This document shows positions 33,946 to 42,978 of a DNA stretch of 64,000 bases, piece by piece. The translations under genes were made by a program, and so were the position numbers. The DNA lies in contig CP121688.1 in NCBI GenBank assembly GCA_038396625.1, forward strand, positions 1,302,001 through 1,366,000. The letters run 5' to 3'. The DNA is from G038396625 sp038396625 (GTDB lineage: Bacteria > Bacillota > Clostridia > Peptostreptococcales > Thermotaleaceae). A model generated the notes under the pieces. It was not told the origin of the DNA. It did no database searches and saw nothing but the letters and a program-made list of their open reading frames with translations. Each line of letters starts with the position of its first letter. Position 1 is the first letter of the stretch.

Positions 33946-35355
33946 ATGACTGACCCAGTAGTACATTATGGTTTTTTATCAATTATCCCAGCGCTCATGG
34001 CGGTAATACTGGCATTCATTACAAGAGAAGCTACGTTTTCACTGTTAATTGCTTGTATTGTTGGTTTGTTTATTACCGGTGAAGGATTATGGGGAGTTCC
34101 TGGGCTATTTGAAAAAGCTATGGGCAATGCAGATTTCATATGGGTACTTTTGATAGAAGTTTTTATTGGTATATTAGTAGCTTTTTTTCAAAAAACTGGC
34201 TCTACTCAAGAGTTCGGAAGGATTATGGAAACAAAAATTACATCTCGAAAAAAGATTCAGTTATTTGGATGGTTTTTAGGAATGTTTATTTTTTTCAGTG
34301 ATTATTTTTCACCCTTGTTCACAGGGCCTGTTATGAGAAACTTGACGGATAAGGCAAAGATCTCAAGAGAAAAACTAGCTTATATTATTGATTCTACCTC
34401 TGCACCTATGTGTGTATTGGTTCCCTTTAGTGCTTGGGGGATATATATAGCGGGACTTCTTGTAGGATATGGACCTATCAAAGATAATGCAATGGCTGTA
34501 GATATATTTTTCAAATCTGTTGGATTTAACTTCTATGGCATTCTTGCTGTAGTAATGGTTGCACTATTTGCATTAGGTATTATACCCGAATTTGGACCGA
34601 TGAAAAAAGCTGAAGAGAGAGCTTTAAAAGAAGGAAAGCTAGTTGCTGATGGGTCAACGCCAATGATGGGCGTAGAATTGTCAGATATACAGCCGGCAGA
34701 ACAAATCAAGACACCTAGAATCTTTATAAATTTTATATTACCTGTACTTGTAGTTATTATCTTTGCTCTTGGAACCTATGCTGTAATGGGTTCAGCGAAA
34801 ACACTAGAGGCATTTATGCTAGCGGTGTTAATATTAGGTATTGCATTATGGCTCCAAAAGATTCCTATGAAAGAGATCTTTAGTACAGGAATACAAGGTA
34901 TTAAAGGGGTTATACCTGCAATTATCATATTAGGATTGGCTTATAGTATTAATACCATTAGCAAGCAGTTAGGTGCAGCACAATATGTAATAGAGATTAC
35001 AGAAAACTGGTTAACTCCTTCGTTGTTGCCGATGTTGGCGTTTGCGCTAAGTGCGTTTATATCTTTTTCAACGGGCACCTCTTGGGGGACCTACGCAATT
35101 ATGATTCCAATTGCTACACCATTAGCATTTCAATTTAGTGGTGGCGATATAAACTCTTTAGTATTTGCAACGATAGGAGCAGTAGCCGGTGGAGGCGTAT
35201 TTGGAGATCATTGTTCTCCATTATCTGATACGACAATTTTATCATCCTTTGGAGCTGCTAGTGATCACATTGACCATGTAAAAACCCAGCTTCCCTATGC
35301 TTCAGTAGCAGCAGGAGTTGGTTTACTATTATACTTACTGATAGGAATTTTTTAG
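33946..35355 (+). CDS. NhaC-family Na+/H+ antiporter-type carrier (module 2)
   Basis: 469 aa, the same length as the carrier at 30336 and similar to it throughout without visible gaps; long stretches are identical (for example FSDYFSPLFTGPVMRNLTDK and the whole C-terminal GGGVFGDHCSPLSDTTILSS block). Differences concentrate in a few membrane segments (residues about 180-200 and 265-285), which may mark a changed substrate. ATG with AAGGAGGAG upstream. It is the first gene of a sigma-54 operon that continues into the opine dehydrogenase-like and alanine dehydrogenase genes. Confidence 0.88.
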   Translation: MTDPVVHYGFLSIIPALMAVILAFITREATFSLLIACIVGLFITGEGLWGVPGLFEKAMGNADFIWVLLIEVFIGILVAFFQKTGSTQEFGRIMETKITSRKKIQLFGWFLGMFIFFSDYFSPLFTGPVMRNLTDKAKISREKLAYIIDSTSAPMCVLVPFSAWGIYIAGLLVGYGPIKDNAMAVDIFFKSVGFNFYGILAVVMVALFALGIIPEFGPMKKAEERALKEGKLVADGSTPMMGVELSDIQPAEQIKTPRIFINFILPVLVVIIFALGTYAVMGSAKTLEAFMLAVLILGIALWLQKIPMKEIFSTGIQGIKGVIPAIIILGLAYSINTISKQLGAAQYVIEITENWLTPSLLPMLAFALSAFISFSTGTSWGTYAIMIPIATPLAFQFSGGDINSLVFATIGAVAGGGVFGDHCSPLSDTTILSSFGAASDHIDHVKTQLPYASVAAGVGLLLYLLIGIF

Positions 35356-35426
35356 GAGTTTCATTTAATATCTAAAACATATATAAACTTTTAACATATT
35401 AAACAATGATGAAGGAGGTCTATAAG

Positions 35427-36506
35427 ATGAAAATTACGGTATTGGGTTCTGGAAATGGAGGATGTGCAGTTGCCTTTGATTGGGCAAAGGCAGGGCACGA
35501 TGTATTTATGTTTGATTTTGAGAAATTCCCTAAAAGTATTGATGCCATCGCAAAAAATGGAGGCATATTTTCGGAAGGACAACTTCAAGGCTTTGCTAAG
35601 ATTCAATATGCTGGTCATGATATTGAAAAAGTAGTGAAAAAAGCAGATTTGATTTTCGTTGTAGGACCCGCATACAGTACTCAGCCCTTTGGAGAAGCAT
35701 GCAGACCTTACCTGGAAAAAGGTCAAATCGTTATTGTTTGTCCAAGTTCCTGTGGAGGAAGTATCGTATTTAAAAATGCTTTGGATTTAGATATTGCCAG
35801 TGAAGATATAGTTATTGCAGAGTCTTCCACTTTACCCTATGCTGTTAGATTAATGGAGCCAGGAAAGATTCACGTATACTTGAAACTAAAGGGAGGACTA
35901 TTGCTAGCTGCTCTGCCAAGCAAATATACAAATAAAGTTATAACATTAACACAGGGAGTTTATCCCTGTATGGTTGCCGCAAAAAATGTTTTGCAAACAA
36001 CGCTTCAAAATGCCAATCCTGTGATTCATCCAGCAGTTACTTTACTAAATGCAGGATTGATTGAAAGAAGTAAAGGAGATTTTTTCTTTTATGAGGATGG
36101 GGTAACGCCTGCTGTAGGAAACTTAATGGAGACTATTGATAAAGAGCGTATTGCCATTGGAGAAAAGCTAGGATTTGAAGTGATTCCAGATCCTGTGTTA
36201 GGAATGCAGCAGGGATATATGCAGGAGAATACCTATGATGCAGGATATTCGAAAGCAGAAGGCTTTAAAGGAATCCAAGCCCAAAGTAGTTTAGATTATC
36301 GCTACTTTCATGAAGATGTAGGATACGGATTAGTATTTATGAGTGAATTAGGACGACAAGTAGGCGTTGCTACGCCCACTATGGATGCTGTGATTCATAT
36401 TGTCTCTGCCATAATGAAGAAAGACTATAGAAATGAGAAAAAGAGAACAATGGAGACACTAGGTTTAGGAGGATACTCTCTAGGAGCGTTAAATGATATA
36501 TTATAA
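35427..36506 (+). CDS. NAD/NADP-dependent opine (octopine/nopaline) dehydrogenase family
   Basis: 359 aa from ATG 35427 (MKITVLGSGNGG), which has AAGGAGG eight bases upstream; ATGs at 35406 and 35409 lie before that site. The N-terminal Rossmann domain (GSGNGGCAVAFDWAKAGHDV) and C-terminal octopine/nopaline dehydrogenase domain, with the conserved His in NPVIHPAVTLLNAG, are visible. The family interconverts an amino acid plus a 2-oxoacid and the N-(carboxyalkyl) amino acid (opine). Coupled to alanine dehydrogenase next door and to an importer-like carrier, an oxidative, opine-degrading direction is plausible. Some members act on other imines, so the substrate is open. Confidence 0.85.
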   Translation: MKITVLGSGNGGCAVAFDWAKAGHDVFMFDFEKFPKSIDAIAKNGGIFSEGQLQGFAKIQYAGHDIEKVVKKADLIFVVGPAYSTQPFGEACRPYLEKGQIVIVCPSSCGGSIVFKNALDLDIASEDIVIAESSTLPYAVRLMEPGKIHVYLKLKGGLLLAALPSKYTNKVITLTQGVYPCMVAAKNVLQTTLQNANPVIHPAVTLLNAGLIERSKGDFFFYEDGVTPAVGNLMETIDKERIAIGEKLGFEVIPDPVLGMQQGYMQENTYDAGYSKAEGFKGIQAQSSLDYRYFHEDVGYGLVFMSELGRQVGVATPTMDAVIHIVSAIMKKDYRNEKKRTMETLGLGGYSLGALNDIL

Positions 36507-36529
36507 AACATCATAAGGGGGAAAAAGAC

Positions 36530-37648
36530 ATGATTATAGGAACACCGAAAGAAATTAAAAATAATGAATACAGAGTTGCTTTAGCACCTGATGGGGTAAA
36601 AGCATTTATACAGCATGGTCATCAAATACTCATTGAAAAAGAAGCTGGCGTAGGAAGTGGTTTTAGTGATGAAGATTATAAACATGCTGGAGCGCAGATT
36701 GTTAGCAAGGATGAATTATTTAAAAGAGCAGAAATGATTTATAAGGTAAAAGAATTCTTGCCAGAGGAATTTAAATATCTTCGAGAAGGCATGGTGGTAT
36801 TTACGTATATTCACTCAAATGCTTTTAGAGAACAAACAGATGCTTTTATTGAAAACAAGGTAGTAGGGATATCCTATGAAGACATTGAAGATGAAGCTGG
36901 TAATTTTCCACTATTAAAGCCAATGAGCGAGATCGCAGGTAAAGGTGGCATGCTAATGGGGTTACAGTATGTACAAAAAATCAATGGTGGAAATGGAGTA
37001 ATGTTAGCGAGAGTACATGGTGTAAGAACACCAGAAATTACAATAATTGGTGCTGGCGCTGCAGGATTAGGTGCTGCAGAGATTGCATCCAATTTGGGAA
37101 ATAAGGTAACAATTCTTGATATTGATCTAAATAGATTGGAAAAGGCACAACATATACTGCCACCCAATGTAGAACTTTTATATTCGAATGCAAAAAATTT
37201 AGAAGCATGTTTAGAGAGAAGTGATGTGTTGGTAAATTGTATTTTATGGCCTAAGTGGAGAAAAGATCATCTTGTAAATCGAGAAATGTTGAGAACGATG
37301 AAACCTAATGCACTCATTGTTGATGTGTCCTGTGATGAAGATGGAGCCATTGAGACCTGTAGAGCAACATCTCATGACAATCCTGTCTATGTAGAAGAAG
37401 GGATTATGCACTATTGCGTAGATAATATACCAGCGGCTTTTCCACAAACTTCTACTTATTCACTTTGTAATGCGACACTTCCTTATGCCTTAGAAATTGC
37501 AGACAAAGGTTATAAAAAAGCCTTAATTGAAAATAAGTATTTAAGAAAAGGTTTATCTTTCTATTTTGGAGAATTAACGCTAGAAGAAACAGGAAGGAAG
37601 CAAAATAGGCCATGTAAAACTCCAGAAGAAGTGTTGGGGATAAGATAA
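36530..37648 (+). CDS. ald: Alanine dehydrogenase
   Basis: 372 aa, the normal length. It oxidises L-alanine to pyruvate and ammonium with NAD+. Signs are MIIGTPKEIKNNEYRVALAP at the N-terminus, the substrate lysine in YKVKEFLPEE, the catalytic His in TYIHSNAF, and the NAD site GAGAAGLGAAEIASNLG (about 173-189). NAAD or lysine-dehydrogenase-like relatives share the fold, and some usual Ald residues near AGVGSGFSDEDY are typical. It is the last gene of the module 2 operon, 23 bases after the opine dehydrogenase-like gene; terminator at 37674. Confidence 0.88.
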   Translation: MIIGTPKEIKNNEYRVALAPDGVKAFIQHGHQILIEKEAGVGSGFSDEDYKHAGAQIVSKDELFKRAEMIYKVKEFLPEEFKYLREGMVVFTYIHSNAFREQTDAFIENKVVGISYEDIEDEAGNFPLLKPMSEIAGKGGMLMGLQYVQKINGGNGVMLARVHGVRTPEITIIGAGAAGLGAAEIASNLGNKVTILDIDLNRLEKAQHILPPNVELLYSNAKNLEACLERSDVLVNCILWPKWRKDHLVNREMLRTMKPNALIVDVSCDEDGAIETCRATSHDNPVYVEEGIMHYCVDNIPAAFPQTSTYSLCNATLPYALEIADKGYKKALIENKYLRKGLSFYFGELTLEETGRKQNRPCKTPEEVLGIR

Positions 37649-37673
37649 CATATATATGAATAAGCTTTTAATG

Positions 37674-37706
37674 AAAAAATCCATGGGTCATTCATGGATT
37701 TTTTCG
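37674..37706 (+). terminator. Terminator of module 2 operon
   Basis: AAAAAATCCATG (37674-37685) pairs with CATGGATTTTTT (37693-37704), then CG. Confidence 0.8.
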
Positions 37707-38038
37707 TTGTTTTTTGCCTAAATAGAAAACATGGATCAAATATGCTTAACAGTCAGAAAAATCATCATACCTATTGATGCAAATAGACGTGCGAAGTATT
37801 ATTTAAAAGAATATAAGATGTATAATCATTACATAGGATTACAAAAAAATGGGACTTTGATAATATTATGAATTTACTGTCAAAAGATAAAGGAATTTAA
37901 ATTTTTATGTAGAAATTAATGTATACAACGTGAAATGGTAATATTTTCATGGGTCGAGTTCATCATCATATAAATACAATTCTTATGGAAGAAATGGAAT
38001 GATGATATCTAATCTAAGAACAATTGGAGGGGAAGACA
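37707..38038. other. Intergenic region without recognisable gene
   Basis: AT-rich. I see no RNA or long ORF. The final bases carry GGAGGGG, the ribosome site of the chemoreceptor gene. Confidence 0.5.
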
Positions 38039-39649
38039 ATGAAATCTTTTAAACCTTTTATCGTAATACTTGTAAAGATAGTATTAGTAATTGGCGTTCT
38101 TTTTTTAACTAAAGTTTATAATGCTATAGCAATCTCTGTCATTGGAGGTACTGTTTTGTTGATGGAGCTTGCATCCTATTATTTTTTGAAATCAGATCGT
38201 ACTTTGACTGAATTTGCATTAGGAATTAAAGAGGTGGCTGAAGGAAATCTTACGAAAAAGTTTACTGCAAGCAATGGCAAATATAAAGATGTAGCTGAAA
38301 ATTTAAATAAAATTATCCATAACTATCGAACGGCTTTAGCGCAGATCGTATATAACGCAGAGGGCATTTTTGGAGTGACCAAGAAGCTGGCGGGAGTTAC
38401 TGACGAGACCAATAGAGCTGTAGAGGAAATTGCAAAGACCATAGAAGATATTGCATCGGGGGCTGGAGAGCAAGCTAGTGTAACAAAAGATGCTTTGATG
38501 AAAAGCAATAAATTAATAGAAATTTCTATAGATACCACAGAAAAAACACAGAAGGCACAGAGCCAATGTGAAGAAACCATGGAACAATTGCAGAAAAGTA
38601 GGGAAGCTTTTAAGAAGCTTATTGCAAGAATGATGGCGCGCACAGAAAAAAATCAAATACTGTCTGAAGAAACAAAAAAAATATCGAATCAAGTCAGTGA
38701 AATTGGAACGATCATACATATGGTAAAGAATATTTCTGAACAAACCAATCTATTAGCCTTAAATGCAGCTATTGAAGCAGCACGGGCAGGAGAAGCTGGA
38801 AGAGGATTCTCTGTAGTAGCAGAAGAAGTAAGAAAGCTTGCAGAAGGTTCTGGAGAAGCGGTGGAACAAATTAATACAATGTTATTAGCATTTGAAAAAG
38901 ATATTATGGCATTAGTACAAAGTTTGGATGAGGGCATCAAGCAAGAAAAAGAAGATGCACAAACAGCACAGAATACAGAAAATGATTTTGATGCAATGGC
39001 AAAGTCTGTAGAACTTATTACAATGACAGTTGAAGAAACCTATCAAAAATCAGAAATGCAAAAGGAAGAAGTAAATAACATACATAAATATTTAGAAAAA
39101 ATAACAGAAATTACTGAATCTGCTGCTGCAGGAACCCAAGAAGTATCGGCAGCTACGCAAGAACAAACGGCAATCATTGACGAAATTTCCAATGAGGCGT
39201 TATCCCTCGATAAAATGAGTAAAGAATTTCAAAAGATTATTCAAGAACATTCAAAGATTAAGATAGAGCCGAATAAACTAAAAGAAATTCAAAAAAGATG
39301 CGTAGATTTTACCAATAATCTTTTGAAACGACCAGAGATGAAAAAATTAGACCCAAAGACACATACCCAGCTATTTAAAAAATTGGTAGCAGAAAATAAA
39401 AACATACCCGTGATTTATACTTATAAACCTGACAGCAGCAGGGTGGGATGTAATCTAGACCATCTTCCACCTATTGACTGCAGAAATAGACCTTGGTTTA
39501 TAGCGGCCTTTAAAGGAGAGACTTTTGTTTCAGATTTATATATTACATTAGATACCAAAAAAGTATGCTTAACTGTATCGGTACCCATGTATGATGATGG
39601 TGGAAAAATCATTGCAGTATTGGGAGTAGACTATGAAGTGGAAAGCTGA
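38039..39649 (+). CDS. Methyl-accepting chemotaxis protein with C-terminal PDC/Cache-like domain
   Basis: 536 aa. Two close N-terminal membrane helices (about 5-45) with almost no external loop, then a HAMP-like segment, a signalling domain whose tip is ISEQTNLLALNAAIEAARAG (about 235-255) followed by GRGFSVVAEEVRKLAE, and a C-terminal domain (about 415-536) with RPWFIAAFKGETFVSDLY and IIAVLGVDYEV. That last part resembles a PDC/dCache sensor, which normally lies outside the cell and N-terminal to HAMP; here it follows the signalling domain and so should be cytoplasmic. I use ATG 38039 (GGAGGGG five bases upstream), not TTG 38024. A receptor for an intracellular metabolite is inferred. Confidence 0.85.
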   Translation: MKSFKPFIVILVKIVLVIGVLFLTKVYNAIAISVIGGTVLLMELASYYFLKSDRTLTEFALGIKEVAEGNLTKKFTASNGKYKDVAENLNKIIHNYRTALAQIVYNAEGIFGVTKKLAGVTDETNRAVEEIAKTIEDIASGAGEQASVTKDALMKSNKLIEISIDTTEKTQKAQSQCEETMEQLQKSREAFKKLIARMMARTEKNQILSEETKKISNQVSEIGTIIHMVKNISEQTNLLALNAAIEAARAGEAGRGFSVVAEEVRKLAEGSGEAVEQINTMLLAFEKDIMALVQSLDEGIKQEKEDAQTAQNTENDFDAMAKSVELITMTVEETYQKSEMQKEEVNNIHKYLEKITEITESAAAGTQEVSAATQEQTAIIDEISNEALSLDKMSKEFQKIIQEHSKIKIEPNKLKEIQKRCVDFTNNLLKRPEMKKLDPKTHTQLFKKLVAENKNIPVIYTYKPDSSRVGCNLDHLPPIDCRNRPWFIAAFKGETFVSDLYITLDTKKVCLTVSVPMYDDGGKIIAVLGVDYEVES

Positions 39650-39787
39650 TAGAAAGCAAAAATGTATAAACCCGAGTATATTCAGGTCACGGATGGTTAT
39701 GTAAAACGAAGGCAAAAAAAAGCTTCAGCAAACAAGAAGAATGATTGGTATGCTTATTATGCTTTCGGTTATGTTATATATTTTTTT

Positions 39788-39818
39788 AAAAATCAGGTAA
39801 TGTGCCTGATTTTTTTAT
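39788..39818 (+). terminator. Terminator between chemoreceptor and LytS genes
   Basis: AAAATCAGG (39789-39797) and CCTGATTTT with a 7-base loop and a run of T. Confidence 0.7.
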
Positions 39819-39884
39819 AGGATTGTATTAGAGAAAGCAAAAACGAATGTGTTATAATACAGTATAAAGATAAAAACGAGCATC

Positions 39885-41582
39885 ATGAAAAATTTGGAGC
39901 TGATTGTATTGTTTGAGTTGATGAAGCATTTTATAAACAATCTAGGGTATGTTATTGTTATTGCCTTTTTTATTTCAAGACTCAATACTTTTCGTCAAAT
40001 GGTTCAAAAACAAGCAATCAAGCCTATAAATGCCATCGTGTTATCCCTTATTTTTGGGGGGCTTGGTATTATGGGTACTTATGTAGGGATTGATGTAAAA
40101 GGAGCCATTGCGAATACTCGAAATATTGGGGTCATTGTAGGAGGGATTCTTTGTGGTCCCTTTGTAGGGATGGTGGCAGGAATACTGGCTGGTGTTCATA
40201 GGTTGTTTGTGGATATTGGTGGCATTACAGCGTTACCCTGTGCCATAGCTACGTTCATTGGAGGATATTTGTCAGGAGTAATTTATCAAAAGTCAAATAC
40301 CAAAAATCGTTGGTTTTATGGTTTTATAGGTGGCGTAGTGGTGGAAAATTTAAGCATGCTTTTGATCTTACTGCTTTCGAAACCATTTGAATTGGCTTTT
40401 AGCATCGTAAAAGAAATCTATGTACCTATGGTGCTGATGAATGGACTGGGTATTGCGATTGTCATTATGATTACGGAAAATATTTTTGAAGCCAAAGAGG
40501 AGATTGCTGCAAAACAGGCGAAGCAAGCACTAGATATTGCCAATCAAACATTACCGTATTTTCGGGATGTGAACAAAGACTCGTTAAAAAAGGTTTGTGA
40601 AATCATTAAGGAGTCTGTAAAAGCGGATGCAGTCTCCATAACAGATAGAGAACAAATTCTTGCCCATGTAGGTAGCGGTGGGGAGCATCACACCGTCGGA
40701 AAATCTATTTTAACGAAGGCAACAGAAAGAGTGATTCAGGAGGGAAAGATTGAAATTCTGAATAAGAAAAATGAAATAGATTGTATGGAGGAAAGTTGTC
40801 CCTTGAAAAGTGGGGTTATTGTACCCCTAAACAGTGAGAATAAAGTTATTGGAACGCTGAAAATTTATTTTAAAACAGAAAACTATATTAGTTTTCGAGA
40901 TATAGGTTTGGCAGAGGGATTGTCCCAGCTTATTTCCACACAGTTAGAGATTAGCAAACTGGAGAAATTAAAGGAGATGGCAAATCGATCGGAAATTAAA
41001 GCGCTTCAAGCCCAAATAAATCCTCATTTTTTATTTAATGCATTAAACACTATTGTTTCTTTTATGCGAATAGATACAGATAAAGCGAGGGAGCTAATTA
41101 TCAACCTCTCAACTTACTTGCGCTATAACCTAGAAAAAGGAGAGACATTGGTAAGCTTAGATAAGGAATTAGAACAAGTAAAGGCCTATGTAAAAATAGA
41201 GCAGGCACGGTATGGGGATAAGCTTCATGTTGTTTATGATGTTCCCGACGAAATGCATATAAAGATTCCAAGTCTTACGATTCAGCCAATCGTAGAAAAT
41301 GCGATAAAGCACGGAATATTAAAAGATAATCAAGAGGGAGAAGTAAAAATTTGTATTAAAGAAGAAAAAGAAACAAATAAAGTAAGTATTGTCATAGAAG
41401 ATGATGGCATTGGGATTGATGATGAGGTTATTGAAGGGATCAAAGAGGGAAAGGTAAGGAATGGAAGTATAGGACTTATCAATGTACACAACCGGCTAAA
41501 GCTTATTTATGGCAAGGGGCTAGAGATTAAGAAATTGAAAAAAGGAACAAGTGTGGCTTTTGAAATTGACAAAAATGATTAA
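39885..41582 (+). CDS. lytS: LytS-type sensor histidine kinase
   Basis: 565 aa. N-terminal 5TM-5TMR_LYT membrane domain (about 10-195), a GAF domain (about 225-350), a LytS-type HisKA (phosphoacceptor His in INPHFLFNALNTIVSFM, about residue 380) and HATPase_c (DDGIGIDDEVIEG and GSIGLINVHNRLKLIYG). It phosphorylates the LytT partner encoded 14 bases downstream. In other Firmicutes the pair responds to membrane potential or pyruvate and controls lrgAB or pyruvate carriers; no lrgAB-like genes follow here. The ribosome site before ATG 39885 is weak, so the exact start is uncertain. Confidence 0.92.
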   Translation: MKNLELIVLFELMKHFINNLGYVIVIAFFISRLNTFRQMVQKQAIKPINAIVLSLIFGGLGIMGTYVGIDVKGAIANTRNIGVIVGGILCGPFVGMVAGILAGVHRLFVDIGGITALPCAIATFIGGYLSGVIYQKSNTKNRWFYGFIGGVVVENLSMLLILLLSKPFELAFSIVKEIYVPMVLMNGLGIAIVIMITENIFEAKEEIAAKQAKQALDIANQTLPYFRDVNKDSLKKVCEIIKESVKADAVSITDREQILAHVGSGGEHHTVGKSILTKATERVIQEGKIEILNKKNEIDCMEESCPLKSGVIVPLNSENKVIGTLKIYFKTENYISFRDIGLAEGLSQLISTQLEISKLEKLKEMANRSEIKALQAQINPHFLFNALNTIVSFMRIDTDKARELIINLSTYLRYNLEKGETLVSLDKELEQVKAYVKIEQARYGDKLHVVYDVPDEMHIKIPSLTIQPIVENAIKHGILKDNQEGEVKICIKEEKETNKVSIVIEDDGIGIDDEVIEGIKEGKVRNGSIGLINVHNRLKLIYGKGLEIKKLKKGTSVAFEIDKND

Positions 41583-41596
41583 GGGAGGTGTCGCCT

Positions 41597-42310
41597 ATGC
41601 AGTGTATAATTGTGGAGGATGAATATCCATCCAGGGAAGAATTAAAATACTTTATTAACAAATACAGTGCTATTGAAATCTTGAAGGAATTTGAGGAATC
41701 TTTAAGTGCATTGAAGTTTTTAGAAAATAATAACATAGACGTTATATTTTTAGATATTAATATGCCGAACTTAGATGGAATGTCTTTTGCAAAGGTGGTA
41801 AATAAGTTTGAGAGAAGACCGATCATTGTGTTTATAACAGCCTATAAAGACTATGCAGTGGAAGCTTTTGAAATCAATGCTTTTGATTATATCTTAAAGC
41901 CCTATTCAGAAGAAAGAATGATTAATACCTTAAAAAAGCTTGAAAATAGTGAAGAAAGATACTGTGAAAAAACACATAAATGTGAAAAAATTATTTTATG
42001 GAAATGTGATAAAATGATGGTGGTAGATCCTGAAGATATCTATTATTGTGAAGCTAGGGAACGAGAAACACTGGTATATACAGAGGATGAACAATACGTG
42101 GCAAATATGAATATTTCCAACTTTTTTCATAAACTACCACAAGAGCATTTTTTTAGAAGCCATCGTTCTTATATTATTAATATTAATAAGATACAAGAGA
42201 TTATACCTTGGTTTAACAATACCTACAATATTAAGCTTGAAAATATTGAAGCAGAGGTACCTGTGAGTAGAAACAATATAAAAGAATTTCGAAGGATTAT
42301 GGGAATATAG
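41597..42310 (+). CDS. lytT: LytT/LytR-family response regulator
   Basis: 237 aa. Receiver domain (about 1-120) with the phosphoacceptor Asp in VIFLDINMPNLDG (about 54), then a LytTR DNA-binding domain (about 135-237; FFRSHRSYIININKIQEI). ATG 41597 (MQCIIVEDE) is preceded by GGGAGGTG; the GTG at 41588 is part of that ribosome site. It is cotranscribed with the LytS-type kinase. Confidence 0.93.
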   Translation: MQCIIVEDEYPSREELKYFINKYSAIEILKEFEESLSALKFLENNNIDVIFLDINMPNLDGMSFAKVVNKFERRPIIVFITAYKDYAVEAFEINAFDYILKPYSEERMINTLKKLENSEERYCEKTHKCEKIILWKCDKMMVVDPEDIYYCEARERETLVYTEDEQYVANMNISNFFHKLPQEHFFRSHRSYIININKIQEIIPWFNNTYNIKLENIEAEVPVSRNNIKEFRRIMGI

Positions 42311-42422
42311 CTATCACAATGAATGCACGAATAAGATTTCGTGTTTATTTTTTGCACTTATCAAACACTATCGATAATAAGTATGATTATTTACTTGGGA
42401 TAGTATGGTCCGTAGATACTGT

Positions 42423-42463
42423 GAACGTCCTTGCTGTGTCTAGCACAGTAGGGACGTTTTAAT
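42423..42463 (+). terminator. Terminator after LytT gene
   Basis: AACGTCCTTGCTGTG (42424-42438) pairs with CACAGTAGGGACGTT (42443-42458) around TCTAG, with one mismatch; TTTTAA follows. Confidence 0.75.
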
Positions 42464-42475
42464 AATTTGTAAGGA

Positions 42476-42622
42476 TTAGGAAGAGGGATTCTTTTTTTTC
42501 TTGTCACCCAAATTCAAATCTTCAGCAGTGATGGTGTTCATATCAATTTTAGGCTCCATATGAAAATTATAGGTTTTTTTTACCTTTTTGGATTTTCTAT
42601 CAGAAAAATTATTTTTAGACAT
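42476..42622 (-). CDS. 48-aa hypothetical charged protein
   Basis: 48 aa on the minus strand, start ATG 42622, with AAAGGAG eight bases upstream. Very basic at both ends (SKNNFSDRKSKKVKK; GDKKKKNPSS), with an acidic centre (EPKIDMNTITAEDLNLG). No membrane segment. I do not recognise it; such tiny Lys-rich proteins occur in spore formers. The ribosome site and uninterrupted frame support it. Confidence 0.5.
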   Translation of the reverse strand: MSKNNFSDRKSKKVKKTYNFHMEPKIDMNTITAEDLNLGDKKKKNPSS

Positions 42623-42861
42623 AGGTAAGCTCCTTTCCTATAGAATGCGTACTATTAATAGAATAACCAAATTTTTTTTATATATAAATGGTATTTTTAT
42701 GTTGCTGAATTACTATAGATTGCATGGAATTGTTGGTGGATAAAATTTTCTTTGTTGAGTAACACAAATTGTAAAGTACACATAGTATATATTAGACAAA
42801 AGATAAGCAATAGCGTTTAAAAAATAAAATTTTACATGATGCGTAAAAGGAGGTATACAGC

Positions 42862-42978
42862 ATGGCTGATGGATATGGATTATTTAATAATGGTAGTGAA
42901 TTATTGTTTTTCTTCTTGCTGTTAGTAATCTTATTCTGCTCTCCATATTTCTGTGGAGGATTATTTGGAGGTTACTAA
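42862..42978 (+). CDS. 38-aa hydrophobic protein, possible YjcZ-type spore protein
   Basis: 38 aa. MADGYGLFNNG, then LLFFFLLLVILFCSPYF, then a Gly/Phe/Tyr tail. AAAAGGAGG stands ten bases before ATG 42862. It shares its hydrophobic core with the 69-aa protein at 13467-13676. The short Gly-rich, single-segment layout is that of YjcZ-like sporulation proteins. A hairpin (42990-43013) follows. Confidence 0.65.
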   Translation: MADGYGLFNNGSELLFFFLLLVILFCSPYFCGGLFGGY

